The notes beneath the pieces were generated by a model, which saw only the letters and a list, made by a program, of their open reading frames with translations, had not been told where the DNA came from and ran no database searches. 46,058 nucleotides of DNA from assembly GCA_019419525.1 (NCBI GenBank), contig DXZU01000020.1, positions 1-46,058 on the forward strand. Direction: 5' to 3'. Made by a program: the position numbers and the translations under genes. The DNA comes from Collinsella sp. GTDB taxonomy: Bacteria; Actinomycetota; Coriobacteriia; Coriobacteriales; Coriobacteriaceae. Positions 17,091-27,700 of the stretch are shown piece by piece; the stretch's first letter is position 1; each line of letters opens with the position of its first letter.

Positions 17091-18264
17091 AGCGGCTCCT
17101 TCCAAAGATCAGCGTAGCGGCGGCGACAAACACCAGCGTCATGAGGACCAGCGCGCCGGCGCGAACGACAAAGGGGCCCAAGTCCTCAAAGAAATACAGG
17201 CGGTTGAACATGTCGCAGACAAGCTTGACGGGGTTGAGCCAACACTCGGCCGGGCAGGCGCGGGCGACGTCGTCGGCAAGCGCCATCGCCGGCTCGCCGT
17301 AGAGGCCGGCGAACAGGGCGCACGTGGTGGCAAAGCCCGTGAGGATGCCCGACTTGGACGCCTTGCCGCCCTTAACGGGAAGCGTGCCCACAAAGAGCCC
17401 CAAGCCCGTGGCGGCAAGCGCGGAAGCGGCGGCGCCCACCAAACACAGCCCCTCGCGCCCGCCAAAGTCGACGCCCACGACTAGGCGCACGTAGCCGATC
17501 GCGATCACCATCGAAGCAAAGGAGACCAGCCACGAGCCGACAAAAATGCCGGCCAGCGACGCCGTCTTGGAAAGGCCGCCCACGCAGCGGCGCGCGCCAA
17601 GGCCCGACAGATTGGGCTGCAGGTCGACAACGCTCAAGGCGGCAAACTCGGCAGACATCATCGCGACCAGGCCAAAAAGCGCGTAATAGTAGATGACCGT
17701 GCCGTCGGGCGTGGTGCGCGTAAGGCTCACGCGACGGGTGCCGCCCTCGAGCGACAGGGCGCGCGCAACCGCCTCGGGGTCGGCGAGTGCCGCCGGGTTG
17801 TCCTGGGCAATCTGGGACATGAGCTCGGCATTTTGTGTATACGAGCTTGCCACCGTCTCCAGGATGCTGCGATCGGTGAGCACCGATGATGCGCGCGAGC
17901 TGTCGTAGCTCGAAAGCAGTGTGAGCTTGGGCGTGCCCGCGTCGTCGACCGTATAGATACCCGCGACCTCACCGGCCTTGAGCGCATGGTTCGCAGCAGC
18001 CGCGTCGTCGCACTCGTGAATCTTGAGCAGCTGGTCGTCGCCCTCCTTGGCAAGCGACGTCGCCACATCCTTAAAGGTCGAAGCGTCCCAGGCCTCGTCC
18101 GCCACGATGGCAACCGGCACCGGATCGACCGTGCCGTCGGAGCTGAGGTTCGCAAACATAAACATGAACATCGTGGAAAGCGCGATGGGAAAGAGAGCGC
18201 CCCAGACCCACGTGCTCGGCCGGCGCAGCAGCGTCTTGACCGTGGTGATGATGGTGTTGAACAT
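17077..18264 (-). CDS. ABC-2 type permease (first subunit)
   Basis: 395 residues with the same plan as its downstream neighbour: an N-terminal helix (about 17-37), an outside domain (about 40-205), and about five helices ending in GRSRYEHL. The helix block LFGLVAMMSAEFAAL and later glycine-rich helices fit ABC-2 permeases. It starts 9 bp after the ATPase stop, with AGGGGG before the ATG. Confidence 0.87.
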   Translation of the reverse strand: MFNTIITTVKTLLRRPSTWVWGALFPIALSTMFMFMFANLSSDGTVDPVPVAIVADEAWDASTFKDVATSLAKEGDDQLLKIHECDDAAAANHALKAGEVAGIYTVDDAGTPKLTLLSSYDSSRASSVLTDRSILETVASSYTQNAELMSQIAQDNPAALADPEAVARALSLEGGTRRVSLTRTTPDGTVIYYYALFGLVAMMSAEFAALSVVDLQPNLSGLGARRCVGGLSKTASLAGIFVGSWLVSFASMVIAIGYVRLVVGVDFGGREGLCLVGAAASALAATGLGLFVGTLPVKGGKASKSGILTGFATTCALFAGLYGEPAMALADDVARACPAECWLNPVKLVCDMFNRLYFFEDLGPFVVRAGALVLMTLVFVAAATLIFGRSRYEHL

Positions 18265-18273
18265 GGCCGCCCC

Positions 18274-19212
18274 CTAGTCGCGCAGCTCGCGGCCGGTGAT
18301 CTCGAGGAACACGTCGTTGAGGGTCGGCGGCTCGCTCCACACGCGGCCGAGCGCCACATCGGCGGCGCGCAGCGTGTCGAGGATGTCGACCAAATTGTGC
18401 GGGCTCGCTTCGCAGGTGCAGACGAGCTCGCCGCCGGACAGCTCAACCGAAAGCACGTGCTCGAGGGCGCGCAGCCGCTCGACCGTGGCGGTCTCGACGG
18501 CGCCGACCTCGACAGTCACGCGCTCGCCCATTTGAATCATGCGTTTGAGCTCGTCATTGGTGCCCTGCGCCAGCACACGTCCGCCGTCCATGATCATGAT
18601 GCGGCTGCAAATCTGCTCGACTTCCTCCATGTAATGGCTGGTATACACCACCGTGGCGCCCTCGTCGCGCAAGCGGCAGATGCCCTCCAGGATGGCGTTG
18701 CGACTCTGCGGGTCGACTGCCACCGTAGGCTCGTCAAAGAAGATGAGCTCGGGCTTGTGCGCAATGCCGCAGGCAATGTTGAGGCGACGCGCCAGGCCGC
18801 CCGAGAGCTTGCCGGGGCGAAACTTGGTAAAGTCGCCCAAGCCCACAAAGTCGATCGCCTCGTCCACCAGCGCGCGGCGGCGCTTGCGGTCGTTAACGTA
18901 GAGGCTACAGAAATAGTCGATGTTCTCGCGCACGGTAAGCTCGTCAAACACCGCAACTTGCTGCGGGACCACGCCGATGCGGCGCTTGAGGTCGTAGCGG
19001 GCGGGCGTCATGGGCTCGCCGAACAGCTCGATGGTGCCCTTGTCGTAGGCGAGCAGCTGCAGGATGCAGTTGATGGACGTGGTCTTGCCCGAGCCGTTGG
19101 GGCCCAGCAGGCCAAAGATCTCGCCGGGGGCGATGCTGAGGTTAAAGTGGTCAAGCGCGATAAGGTCGTCGTAGCGCTTGACGAGGTTTTCGACGTGGAC
19201 GATGTCTGTCAT
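18274..19212 (-). CDS. ABC transporter ATP-binding protein, ABC-2/drug-exporter type
   Basis: 312 residues. Walker A GPNGSGKTT, Q-loop VVPQQ, signature LSGGLARR (a variant of LSGGMKQR), Walker B LIFFDEPT, and H-loop TSHYMEE. The last 85 residues form the extra C-terminal domain usual in DrrA/CcmA-like ATPases. I chose the ATG at 19212 (MTDIVHVENL); the 22 upstream codons do not resemble the family. First gene of the ATPase-permease-permease operon, divergent from the two-component pair. Confidence 0.92.
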   Translation of the reverse strand: MTDIVHVENLVKRYDDLIALDHFNLSIAPGEIFGLLGPNGSGKTTSINCILQLLAYDKGTIELFGEPMTPARYDLKRRIGVVPQQVAVFDELTVRENIDYFCSLYVNDRKRRRALVDEAIDFVGLGDFTKFRPGKLSGGLARRLNIACGIAHKPELIFFDEPTVAVDPQSRNAILEGICRLRDEGATVVYTSHYMEEVEQICSRIMIMDGGRVLAQGTNDELKRMIQMGERVTVEVGAVETATVERLRALEHVLSVELSGGELVCTCEASPHNLVDILDTLRAADVALGRVWSEPPTLNDVFLEITGRELRD

Positions 19213-19399
19213 GAGGCGGCCCTTCTGTTGATTGCGGCCCGGTACGATTGCATCATCGCAGGAGCGGACGGCGCGCACCAGTGAGCTTTGTCACGAGTGC
19301 GGGGGCTCGGTCGCGTGGCCCGCTGACGCGACCGCCCCACCGTGCGGGAGGAATGTCACGGTTGCGCTAGGCGGCCCCTCCACCGCGCGCAGCTTCGCG

Positions 19400-19405
19400 T
19401 ACAAT
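19400..19405 (+). promoter_or_regulatory. -10 box placing a possible leaderless start at the kinase gene
   Basis: TACAAT ends seven bases before the ATG at 19412, so transcription would begin at or near the A of the start codon. No Shine-Dalgarno sequence lies before that ATG. The -35 region (about 19377-19382) is weak. Confidence 0.4.
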
Positions 19406-19411
19406 ACCCGT

Positions 19412-20557
19412 ATGAACAGGCTTTTCGACAAATCGATCGTGCTGGCGTGCTGTATTGCGGCCGCCATGGGTCTTGCCGTGGACGCTCGTCTGGTTGTGGC
19501 GTTTTGCCTTGGCATTATTGCCACCTCGCTGGCCGAGGTCGCACAGGGGAAACGCACCCGACGCGCAAGCGAGGCAGCGAGCTACGCCTGCATCATCGCG
19601 GCTGTCTTCGTGCCGCCGTTTGTGCCGTTTGCGCCTCTCGCCCTCTATGACATCGCGCGACGCGTGCGCCGCGAGCACGCCTGGGTCGCGTTGGGCATTG
19701 GCTCCGTCTTTGCCTTTGCGCTCGTCGCGGACCTTCGCGCCGATGCGCTTACCGCACGAACGCTCCTGCTGACCGCCATCCTTTCGGTTGCCGCCACCTT
19801 GCTATCGCTACGCACCGCCCAGTTGGAGCGCGAGCAGCGGCGCATGCGCCGCACCCGCGACGAGCTGCAGGAACGAGCCCTCGCGCTCGAGGCGCGCAAC
19901 CGCGATCTTGCCGATCGCCAGGACTACGAAGTCGAGCTCGCGACGCTCGCCGAACGCGCCCGCATCGCGCGCGAGATCCACGATAACGTCGGGCACCAGC
20001 TCACGCGCGCCTCACTGCAGGCCGAAGCCCTACGCGTGGTCCACGCCGACGAGCCTGGCGTCGCCGCCGATTTCGCCGACGTTAAACGCACGGTTGACGA
20101 GGCGCTCCAGCTTGTGCGCGCCAGCGTCCACGCGCTCAACGACAACGCCGTCGACCTTTCCGTGCAGCTCGAACGCATTGTCGAAGGCACACGCTCGGAC
20201 GGCGGCCCGCAGATTGAGCTTGAAGTTATGGCCGAACATGCGCCCGCAAACGTCGCCAACTGCTTTGCAGCGGTCCTGCGCGAAGCGCTCTCCAATACCA
20301 TACGCCACGCTTGCGCCCAGACCGTCACCGTACGGTGCATGGAGCATCCGTCGTTTTACCAGCTCATTGTTACCGACGATGGCGTGGGTGAGGTCCAAGC
20401 AAGCGGCCGCGGCACCGCGGAGGGCATGGGGCTCGCCTCCATGCGCGAGCGCATCGAGGCGCTTGGCGGCACCTTCACCGCCGGCCCGCGTGCCGGCGCC
20501 GGCGGCTGGCGTGTGTTTGCCACCGTTCCCAAACAGCAAGGAGATGAGGGCCGATGA
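19412..20557 (+). CDS. NarL-family sensor histidine kinase (HisKA_3)
   Basis: 381 residues. An N-terminal membrane part of five to six helices (about 8-133) has no large outside loop. A coiled coil (about 135-180) leads to the dimerisation box ERARIAREIHDNVGHQLT with phospho-acceptor His190. A HATPase_c domain follows (N-box with NTIRHA, DDGVG, GMGLASMRER). An intramembrane-sensing kinase of this build (DesK/LiaS-like) often watches envelope stress or drugs. The ATG overlaps no ribosome site and may be leaderless. The stop overlaps the regulator gene by ATGA. The adjacent divergent ABC-2 exporter is its likely target. Confidence 0.92.
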   Translation: MNRLFDKSIVLACCIAAAMGLAVDARLVVAFCLGIIATSLAEVAQGKRTRRASEAASYACIIAAVFVPPFVPFAPLALYDIARRVRREHAWVALGIGSVFAFALVADLRADALTARTLLLTAILSVAATLLSLRTAQLEREQRRMRRTRDELQERALALEARNRDLADRQDYEVELATLAERARIAREIHDNVGHQLTRASLQAEALRVVHADEPGVAADFADVKRTVDEALQLVRASVHALNDNAVDLSVQLERIVEGTRSDGGPQIELEVMAEHAPANVANCFAAVLREALSNTIRHACAQTVTVRCMEHPSFYQLIVTDDGVGEVQASGRGTAEGMGLASMRERIEALGGTFTAGPRAGAGGWRVFATVPKQQGDEGR

Positions 20558-21183
20558 GGCTCATCGTTGTCGACGACGACCGCTTGGTGGTCGATTCGCT
20601 CAAGATTATCTTGGGCGCCCAGCCGCAGATCGAAGTGGTGGGCACCGGTGCCAACGGCAACGATGCGGTGGCGCTCTACGCCGAGCACGCACCCGATATT
20701 GCGCTGCTCGACATCCAGACGCCGGGACGCGACGGCCTTTCGTCCGCGCGCGAGATCCTTGAGCACGACCCTGCGGCGCGCGTGGTGTTTCTGACGACGT
20801 TCTCGGATGACGAGTACATTGTGTCGGCGCTCAAGCTGGGCGCCCGCGGCTACCTGATCAAGACCGATGTCGCTGCCATTCCGCCGGCGTTGGCGCAGGT
20901 CATGGACGGCAAACGCGTGCTCGAGGGCAAGGCGATCGAAGATATCAACTTTGATGGGGCGGACGTCGAGGCCGGCGCGACCCGCCGGCCCGCCGCCTTT
21001 GCCGGCCTGACCGACCGCGAGTTCGAAGTCGCCGAGCTCATCGCCCGCGGCCTCGACAACAAAGAGATCGCCGCCACCGCCTATATGGGCGAAGGCACCG
21101 TACGCAACCACATCAGTTCGATCCTGGCCAAAATGGGCCTGCGCAACCGCACGCAGATCGCTATCGCCTACCTGCGAGGGTAG
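20554..21183 (+). CDS. NarL/LuxR-type response regulator
   Basis: 209 residues. The receiver domain (1-120) has the acidic pocket DDD at 7-9, phospho-acceptor Asp53 (LLDIQTPG), Thr81/82 and Lys103. The LuxR-type helix-turn-helix (about 148-209) has LTDREFEVAELIARGLDNKEIA and GTVRNHISSILAKMG. It is translationally coupled to the kinase (ATGA overlap) and is its cognate DNA-binding partner. Confidence 0.94.
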   Translation: MRLIVVDDDRLVVDSLKIILGAQPQIEVVGTGANGNDAVALYAEHAPDIALLDIQTPGRDGLSSAREILEHDPAARVVFLTTFSDDEYIVSALKLGARGYLIKTDVAAIPPALAQVMDGKRVLEGKAIEDINFDGADVEAGATRRPAAFAGLTDREFEVAELIARGLDNKEIAATAYMGEGTVRNHISSILAKMGLRNRTQIAIAYLRG

Positions 21184-21243
21184 TTGCCCGAAGACCGACC
21201 GTTCCGGCATAGCAAAATGGCTGCTACCGATTTAAGGCCATTT

Positions 21244-21397
21244 CAAAACTATGCCGGTTTACGGGGCCAAACTCAGGACCCCCATCCATACCCGCGTTTT
21301 CTGCAAAATGACGGCTCGTCTACCTGCGGTTTTATTTTCACGAATATCGGCATGGTTGGAGACTCGTAACTCAGCCCCGTAAACCGGCATAGTTTTG
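21244..21397. repeat. Nested palindromic element A
   Basis: 154 bp between perfect 24-bp inverted arms (21244-21267 and 21374-21397; outer end CAAAACTATGCCGG). Inside are a weaker CCATACC/GGCATGG pair and a core with CCTGCGGTTTT. A' at 29682 is the same element with a matched base-pair change in the arms. No gene lies within. It is immediately downstream of the response regulator. Confidence 0.85.
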
Positions 21398-21441
21398 TTC
21401 GGGCGGCCCTGGACGAGTGCCTCCGACAGCCTCGCGGGACC

Positions 21442-21467
21442 AAAATGATCCGTTTTCCTCCGTCCCC
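21442..21467. repeat. 26-bp module linked to the palindromic elements, copy 1
   Basis: AAAATGATCCGTTTTCCTCC followed by GTCCCC. It recurs with one or two changes at 29380-29405 and 29620-29645, each time a few dozen bases before a palindromic element (B here). Confidence 0.7.
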
Positions 21468-21488
21468 AAGGGATCAGCCGGAACCGCT

Positions 21489-21650
21489 CGCCACGAAATC
21501 GGCCCATCTACTACGTTTGACGCGATACCCATGACCATACCTTCGTTTTGAACAAAACCACAGGCGTTCTACCTGCGGTTTTGTTTTCGCGTTTTTTGGT
21601 ATGGTTGGGGGTAAGGGGCTAAACGTAGTAGATGGGCCGGTTTCGTGGCG
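21489..21650. repeat. Nested palindromic element B
   Basis: 162 bp between 30-bp inverted arms with a single mismatch (21489-21518 and 21621-21650; CATCTACTACGTTT core). Inner arms are CCATACC/GGTATGG, and the innermost hairpin is ACAAAACC.CAGG...CCTG.GGTTTTGT with T-rich flanks on both strands. It is paired with B' at 29429. Confidence 0.85.
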
Positions 21651-21670
21651 CGCCCCCGGCGCATAAAAGC

Positions 21671-21705
21671 GCCGCCACGGAGGAGGGAGATGCCTCCGTG
21701 GCGGC
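21671..21705 (-). terminator. Terminator after the LPxTG surface-protein gene
   Basis: A perfect 13-bp stem (GCCGCCACGGAGG / CCTCCGTGGCGGC, loop of nine) is followed on the minus strand by GCGCTTTTATG. It lies about 75 bp past the stop. Confidence 0.7.
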
Positions 21706-21742
21706 TGGGGGTAGGAGTAGGTCGGAATTTAGCCCTGCCGGC

Positions 21743-21768
21743 CGCCCGGGGCCTTTTGGCCCCGGGCG
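21743..21768 (-). terminator. Second hairpin close to the surface-protein stop
   Basis: An 11-bp stem (CGCCCGGGGCC / GGCCCCGGGCG) with a TTTT loop starts 13 bp after the stop. It lacks a T-tail, so it may protect the 3' end or work with the next hairpin. Confidence 0.5.
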
Positions 21769-21780
21769 CTGCCAGCGTGC

Positions 21781-24700
21781 CTAGCGCTTACGGATACCCC
21801 AGACCAGGGCTCCGACGCCGGCCGTGGCGATGACAAATGCCATAAGCAGAGCGGCAGCCTGCTGGTCGCCGGTGGCGGGCAGGAAACCCTTGACCGTCTT
21901 AACGATGTTCGTCACGGTCTTGGGCGTGCCGGGATCGGGCGTCGGCACGGGCGTCTCGGGCTTCTTGTACGTGTTGTTGAACACGATACCCTCGACGCTC
22001 TTGTCGCCCTTGGTAAAGGCAACGTTCGCCTTGAGGTTGCCCTCGCCGTCGTCGACCACGTTGACGGTCGCGGTAAAGACGGACTTGTCGTAGGTCATAC
22101 CGGCCTCGTCGCCCTTGACCTCGCTGATGGTGTAGACGTACGTACCGGGCTCGTCGTACTCGAACTTGTCGAAGTTGATCTTGCCGTCGGCATCGTTGGT
22201 AACCGTAGACTCGATGTCCTCGCCAACGAGCTTAAAGCTAAACTCGTCCTTCTTGAGCTCGCGTCCCTCGAGCACCTTGATGGCGCCGATGGAAACCTGC
22301 GTGGGCATGGCGTGATACTTGTTGGTAAAGCCAGCCGACTCGGTGGTTCCCTCGAGCTTGTGCGTCGCGGTCAGCGTGCCGTCGCCGTTGTCGGAGACGG
22401 TGGTCACGACGGTGTAGGTCGTGCCGTCATAGGTGACGCCCTTGTACAGGCCGAGCGCGTTGGGGCAAGCCTCGCGCAGCATGTACGTGTGCGTGCCGGG
22501 CGCCTCGTAGCGGATCGGGCTCAGCGTAACGTTACCGTCGACGTCATTGGTGCCGCTCGCGACAACCACGCCGTCCTCGAGCAGCTCAAACGTGAACTCG
22601 CCAGCTGCAAGGTCGCGTCCGGTCAGACGCTTGACCGTCTTGACCTGATCGGTCACGGAAGAATCGGTAGGTGCCACGCCGTAGGTGTTGGTGAACGTGA
22701 AGGCAGCACCGTCGTCGCCTTCGCGCTTGACGCTCAGATGCCCGGCACCGTCGTCAGACACGGTGTAGGAAACCTTGCGCGTGGCGTTGGTGTCATTGGT
22801 CACGCCAGGGGCACTACCGGACTCGGTCACCGTGTAAGTAAAGGTGTGCGAGCGCGGAGCGGTGGGGGCTGCGGGCTCGGGCTCGTCGCTGGGCTCGTCG
22901 GCGTTGGCATCGGTGTCGGCCTCTTCAGCCTCTGCCTCGTCGGCCTCTGCCTCGTCGGCCTCGGCTTCGTCTGCCTCGGCCTTATCGGTCGGATCGTCCG
23001 TCACGCCCAGAGCGCGGTTGAGGTCCTCGAGCGTAAAGTGGATCTTGCCAAAGTCCACGTTGCCAGCCGCGTCGTTGGTTGCGGTCGTGCGCTCGGGCAT
23101 CGGGGCACTAGCCTCGTCGGCGGTCACGGTAAAGGTGAACTTGCCCGTGATGTCAGCCGGGGTCAGGCCCTCGGCAGCTTGGAGCTTCTTAGTGCCGGTG
23201 AGCGCGGCATCGACGGCTTCGGCGCCGTAGACGTTCTCGAACAAGGGCTCGACGCCGCCGTAGTCGACCGTTGCCGTCAGGGTACCGTCACCGTTGTCGA
23301 CGACGATAATCTTAAAGCCAAAGCTCCACGTTGTAGCGGAAACGCCATTCGGCAGCCCGAATAAATCTTCGTAGGCCGTGTAGTTAATGGTCCAGGCAAG
23401 CTTACCGTCCTTATCGGTACGATAAGCAAGCCCAGCAGCCTCAAGATTAGCAAGCATCTTAGTGTCGTAGTGCAGCGTATCAAAGCTCACGTGCCCGCCG
23501 ATATTGGGCTTGAGGTTTTCGTATGCCACAAGCTCACCCTGATAGGCGATGCCGAACCAGAACTCGCCGTCGGCCATCGGGCGGCCGGTCAGAGTCTTGG
23601 TGGCAACGACCTGAGCGGCGGTGCCGCCAGGCGTGTTGGTCGTAGCGCTGTAGCTGTTGTGGAACGGGACCAGGGCACTCTCGACCTTGTTCTCACCGCT
23701 CTTGTGGACCGTCGTATGCGTACCCTCGGGACCGCCGGAAACGGTCGTCGTAGCAGTGAGCGTGCCGGCGGTGTCGTCGGCGATGGCGATCGTCACCGTG
23801 CGCACGGCGTCGTCGTAGGTGTAACCGGGCTGGCCGTCGTTCTTCTCGGCCACGGTGTACGTAAAGGTCTTGCCGGCGTCAGCCTGCGTAAATATAACCT
23901 CATGACCAGCCAGAATGTCGATCAGTCCGACCGTTGCCTCTGCCGCTGCGGGGGACTTGAAGCTATTAGCCCCGGGCAGCAGACCGAGCGCGCGAGCCGA
24001 AGCGTCGTCAGCAGGTGTCACGGTAAAGGTGAACTGACCCTCGGTCATGGGGCGGCCATCCAGATACTTGCTGAGCCACAGACCGCCGGCAGCGGTGTAG
24101 TTAAGCTCAGTGCGGTACGTGTTGGTAAAGCGTCCGTTTTCCTTCTTGGTGACGTTGGCGGTCAGGCTGCCATCGCCGTTCTCGGTCACGGTCACTTCGG
24201 CGGTTGCGACATGCGCGTCATACGTCATGCCGACCGTGCTGCCCGCGTTCTCGCGAATCTCGTACTTATAGGTTCCGGCGGCAGCGTAGTGAATCTTGCC
24301 GAACTTGATGGCGGCAATGCCGTCCTTCGCGTCCTTCTTGCTCACGGTTACGGTTGCGGGATCGGGCAGTGGGGCGTCTTCGGGGGCGGTGATGGTAAAG
24401 CTGAACTCGTCCCCATCCGTCCAGTCGCGGCCGCTGATGACCTTGCTCAGGTCAAAGTCGAGCTCCGCATCGAGTGGGGCCACGCTGTAGGTGTTCTTGA
24501 AAGTCGCAGCCGTGGCGTCCTTCAGGACATGCTCGGCCTTGAGGGTGCCGTCGCCGTTGTCCGTGATGGTGGTCTCGATGGTGTACTTGGCGTCACTGTA
24601 GGTGATGCCCTTGCTGGTGGTTCCGCCCTTGATCTCGCGCAGCGTGTAGGCGTGCTTGCCGGGCTTGTCGTATGCGACCTTGCCCGTCGTGATCGCGCCG

Positions 24701-27700
24701 TCGGCAGCGTTAGTGCCGGTAGCGACAACCTTATCGCCCTCGACGAGCTCGAAGGAGAACTCGCCTTCCTTGAGCTCGCGGCCGGTCAGGACCTTGTTCG
24801 CGGTGATCTGGTCGGTGACGCTGAACTCGCCAGGATTCGGCTTGTAACTGTTGCTGAACTTCGCCTCGTCGGCGCCCTTCAGCTCATGCTTTGCCTTGAG
24901 CTCGCCCTTGCCGTTGTCGGTGACGGTGGTCTCGATGGTGTAGGTCTTGCCATCGTAGGTGATGCCGTTGCCGGCGTCGCCCGGGACCTCGCGCAGCGTG
25001 TAGGCGTGCTTGCCGGGCTCGTTGTAGATGATCTTGCTCATCGTGATCTCGCCGTCGGCGGCGTTAGTGCCGGTGGCGACGACCTTGGCGTCCTCGCCCT
25101 CGACGAGCTCGAAGGAGAACTCGCCTTCCTTGAGGTCGCGGCCGGTCAGGACCTTGGTCGCCGTGATCTGATCAGTAACACTGAAGCTCTTGGGCGTCAC
25201 GTTATAGGCGTTTTCAAAGATCGCCTTCTCGACGTTCTGCAGCTTATGCTCCACGCTGAGGGTACCGTCGCCGTTGTCCTTGACGATGGTCACAATAGTG
25301 TACTCAGCGGTGCTGTAAGTAATGCCGTTTTCGGTGGCGCCGGCCTTGGTCTCGCGCAGCGTGTAGGTGTGCTCGCCAGCCGCGGTGTAGGTGACGGGGT
25401 CCATCACGATCTTGCCGTCGGCATTGTTGGTGCCGGTGGAGACCGCGCTATTGCCCTCGACGAGCTCGAAACGGAACTCGCCGGCCTTGAGGTCGCGCCC
25501 GGTCAGTGACTTGGTCGCCTTGATCAGGTCGGTGACGCTGGAGTCCTTGGAGCCAGGCCTGTAGGAGTTGGTGAACTTCGCCTCGTCGGCGCCCTTCAGC
25601 TTGTGCTCTACGCCAAGCGTGCCGTCGCCGTTGTCCTTGACGGCGGTCTCTATGGTGTAGGTTTTGCCGTCGTAAGTGATGCCGTTATTGGCGTCGCCCG
25701 GGACCTCGCGCAGCGTGTAGGTGTGCTTGCCGGCCTTGGTGTACTCAATGGTGCTCATCGTGATTTTGCCGTCGGCGGCATTCTTGCCGGTGGCGACGAC
25801 CTCGGCGCCCTCGCCCTCGACGAGCTCGAAGGAGAACTCGTCGGCAGCAAGCTCGCGCCCGGTCAGGACCTTGGTCGCGGTGATCTGGTCGGTGACACGA
25901 GACTCGATAGGCGTCACGTTATAGGCATTGGTGAACGTAAATGCCGCATCGCCGTCCGGCTTGCGGGATACGCGCAGATTACCCTTGCTGTCATCGGTCA
26001 CGGTGTAGGAAACCGTACGCGGAGGCTTGGCGTCGTTGGTCACGCCAGCGACCTCGCCGGACTCGGTCACGGTGTAGGTAAAGGTGTGCTCGCGCTTCTC
26101 GGGCTTCTCGCCCAGAGCCTTGTTAAGGTCGTCGAGCGTAAAGGTGATCTTGCCAAAGTCGACCTTGCCCTTGGCAGCATTGGTCACGCTCGCGTTCGCG
26201 GGCATGGGTGCGCCCTCTTCACCGGTCACGGTAAAGGTGAACTTGCCGGCAATGTCAGCCGGGGTCAGGCCATTAGGAACCTGCAGATTCTTCTTGCCCA
26301 CAAGCGATGCCTCGGCAGGCGCGGCAGTGTAGGTGTTCACGAACTCGTTGCCGGCATCGCCGTAGACAGCCGTCGCCGTCAGGGTACCATCGCCGTTGTC
26401 GACAACGGTTACACATGCGTCAATTGCCGACACGGTGGCGCTCACGCCCGCATGCAGCTTGCCGGTCTGCTCGGCAGCAATGTAATGAATGGTCCACGTC
26501 GGTTTGTCTGAGCTAGCATCAAGCGATGCCTTGCCTTCCTCGACCAGCTTGGCGAGCGACTTGGTCGTGTACGTCAGCGGACCGAACTCAACCTTGCCAC
26601 CCTTGTTGGTTGCATTCAACAGAACCTCGTCGTGCCCCGCATAGCTCAGTGCAAACTTGAATTCGTCATCGGCCATCGGACGCCCTGAGAGCGTCTTGGT
26701 AGCCTCAAGAGTCAGCGGGGTTTCCGTCTTGGCGCTATAAGTGTTCTTGAACTCGCGCTCGCCCGAGATCTTTTCAACGTCAGCCTTAAGCCCACCCGTG
26801 GCCTCAACCGTCACGGTCACTTTGAACGTGGCAACGTTATCGCTGTAGGTGATGCCACCGGCGTCGCCCTTGACCTCGCGGACCTCATAGGTGTACTCGC
26901 CCGGCTTGTTGAAGGTGATCTCGCCGAAGTCAATGGCAGCCTTGCCCTTGCCGTCCGGGTCGGGTTTGTGCACGGTCGCGTCCGTGGATGCAGGCATCGG
27001 AGCGTCATTCTTGGGCGTCGCGGAGAGCTCAAACTTAAACTCATCCGTATCCGTCCAGTCGCGGCCCTCGAGCGCCTTGGTCAGGCCAAAGCTCGTCTTG
27101 GTATCCACCGTTGCCGGCGTCACGTTAAAGCTGATCTTGCCGTTGTTGCCCAGGTGAACGTCAACCTCCGTGGCGTCCGACTTGGCAGACGTGTTGTTCC
27201 ACTTGGGATTGAGCACGTCGGCCGCGGTACCAGTAGGGTTGCCGCCCACGAGTTCCTTGGTGGTATGAAGTTCGTCAATAAAGGCTAGTCGCGCGGTTCC
27301 CTCACTAAACGACAGGTTGCCGCTCGCATCGCGCACGATTGCGCCCTCAAACTGCGCGGCATGTCCACCGGTAAACTCAATAATAGCTGTGCGGGGCTCG
27401 ACCTTACTGTCTGTGCCTTTCGCCTCGAACTCATCCTTGTAGTAATAGATGCCCTCGGCAGCCAGCGAGCCCGTCGCAGGCGTTGTGCAGTTCTTATCCA
27501 CATAAATGGGAGTCTGCTTCTGGAAATAGTAATAACGGTTGGAATCGGCGGGCTCAAAGTTCGCAATCGTATCGCCCAGCGTGCCGCCATTCCACTTGTT
27601 CGCGTAGAAGTTAACGGTCTTGGAGCCGTCCTCCGCGGTGATCGTATTGCTCTTGATGTAGTCCTTAAGCCCCACTACCTGCTCAGGCGTAAACAGATTA

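Noticed and set aside
17986..19284. 432-codon plus-strand frame opposite the ABC ATPase
   Set aside because: Antisense shadow; no ribosome site or domain.
21184..21369. Short plus-strand frame directly after the response regulator
   Set aside because: It lies within palindromic element A and has no ribosome site.
23470..25509. 679-codon plus-strand frame inside the adhesin gene
   Set aside because: It mirrors the repeated pilin domains in antisense and shows the same period, so it is a by-product of the repeats.
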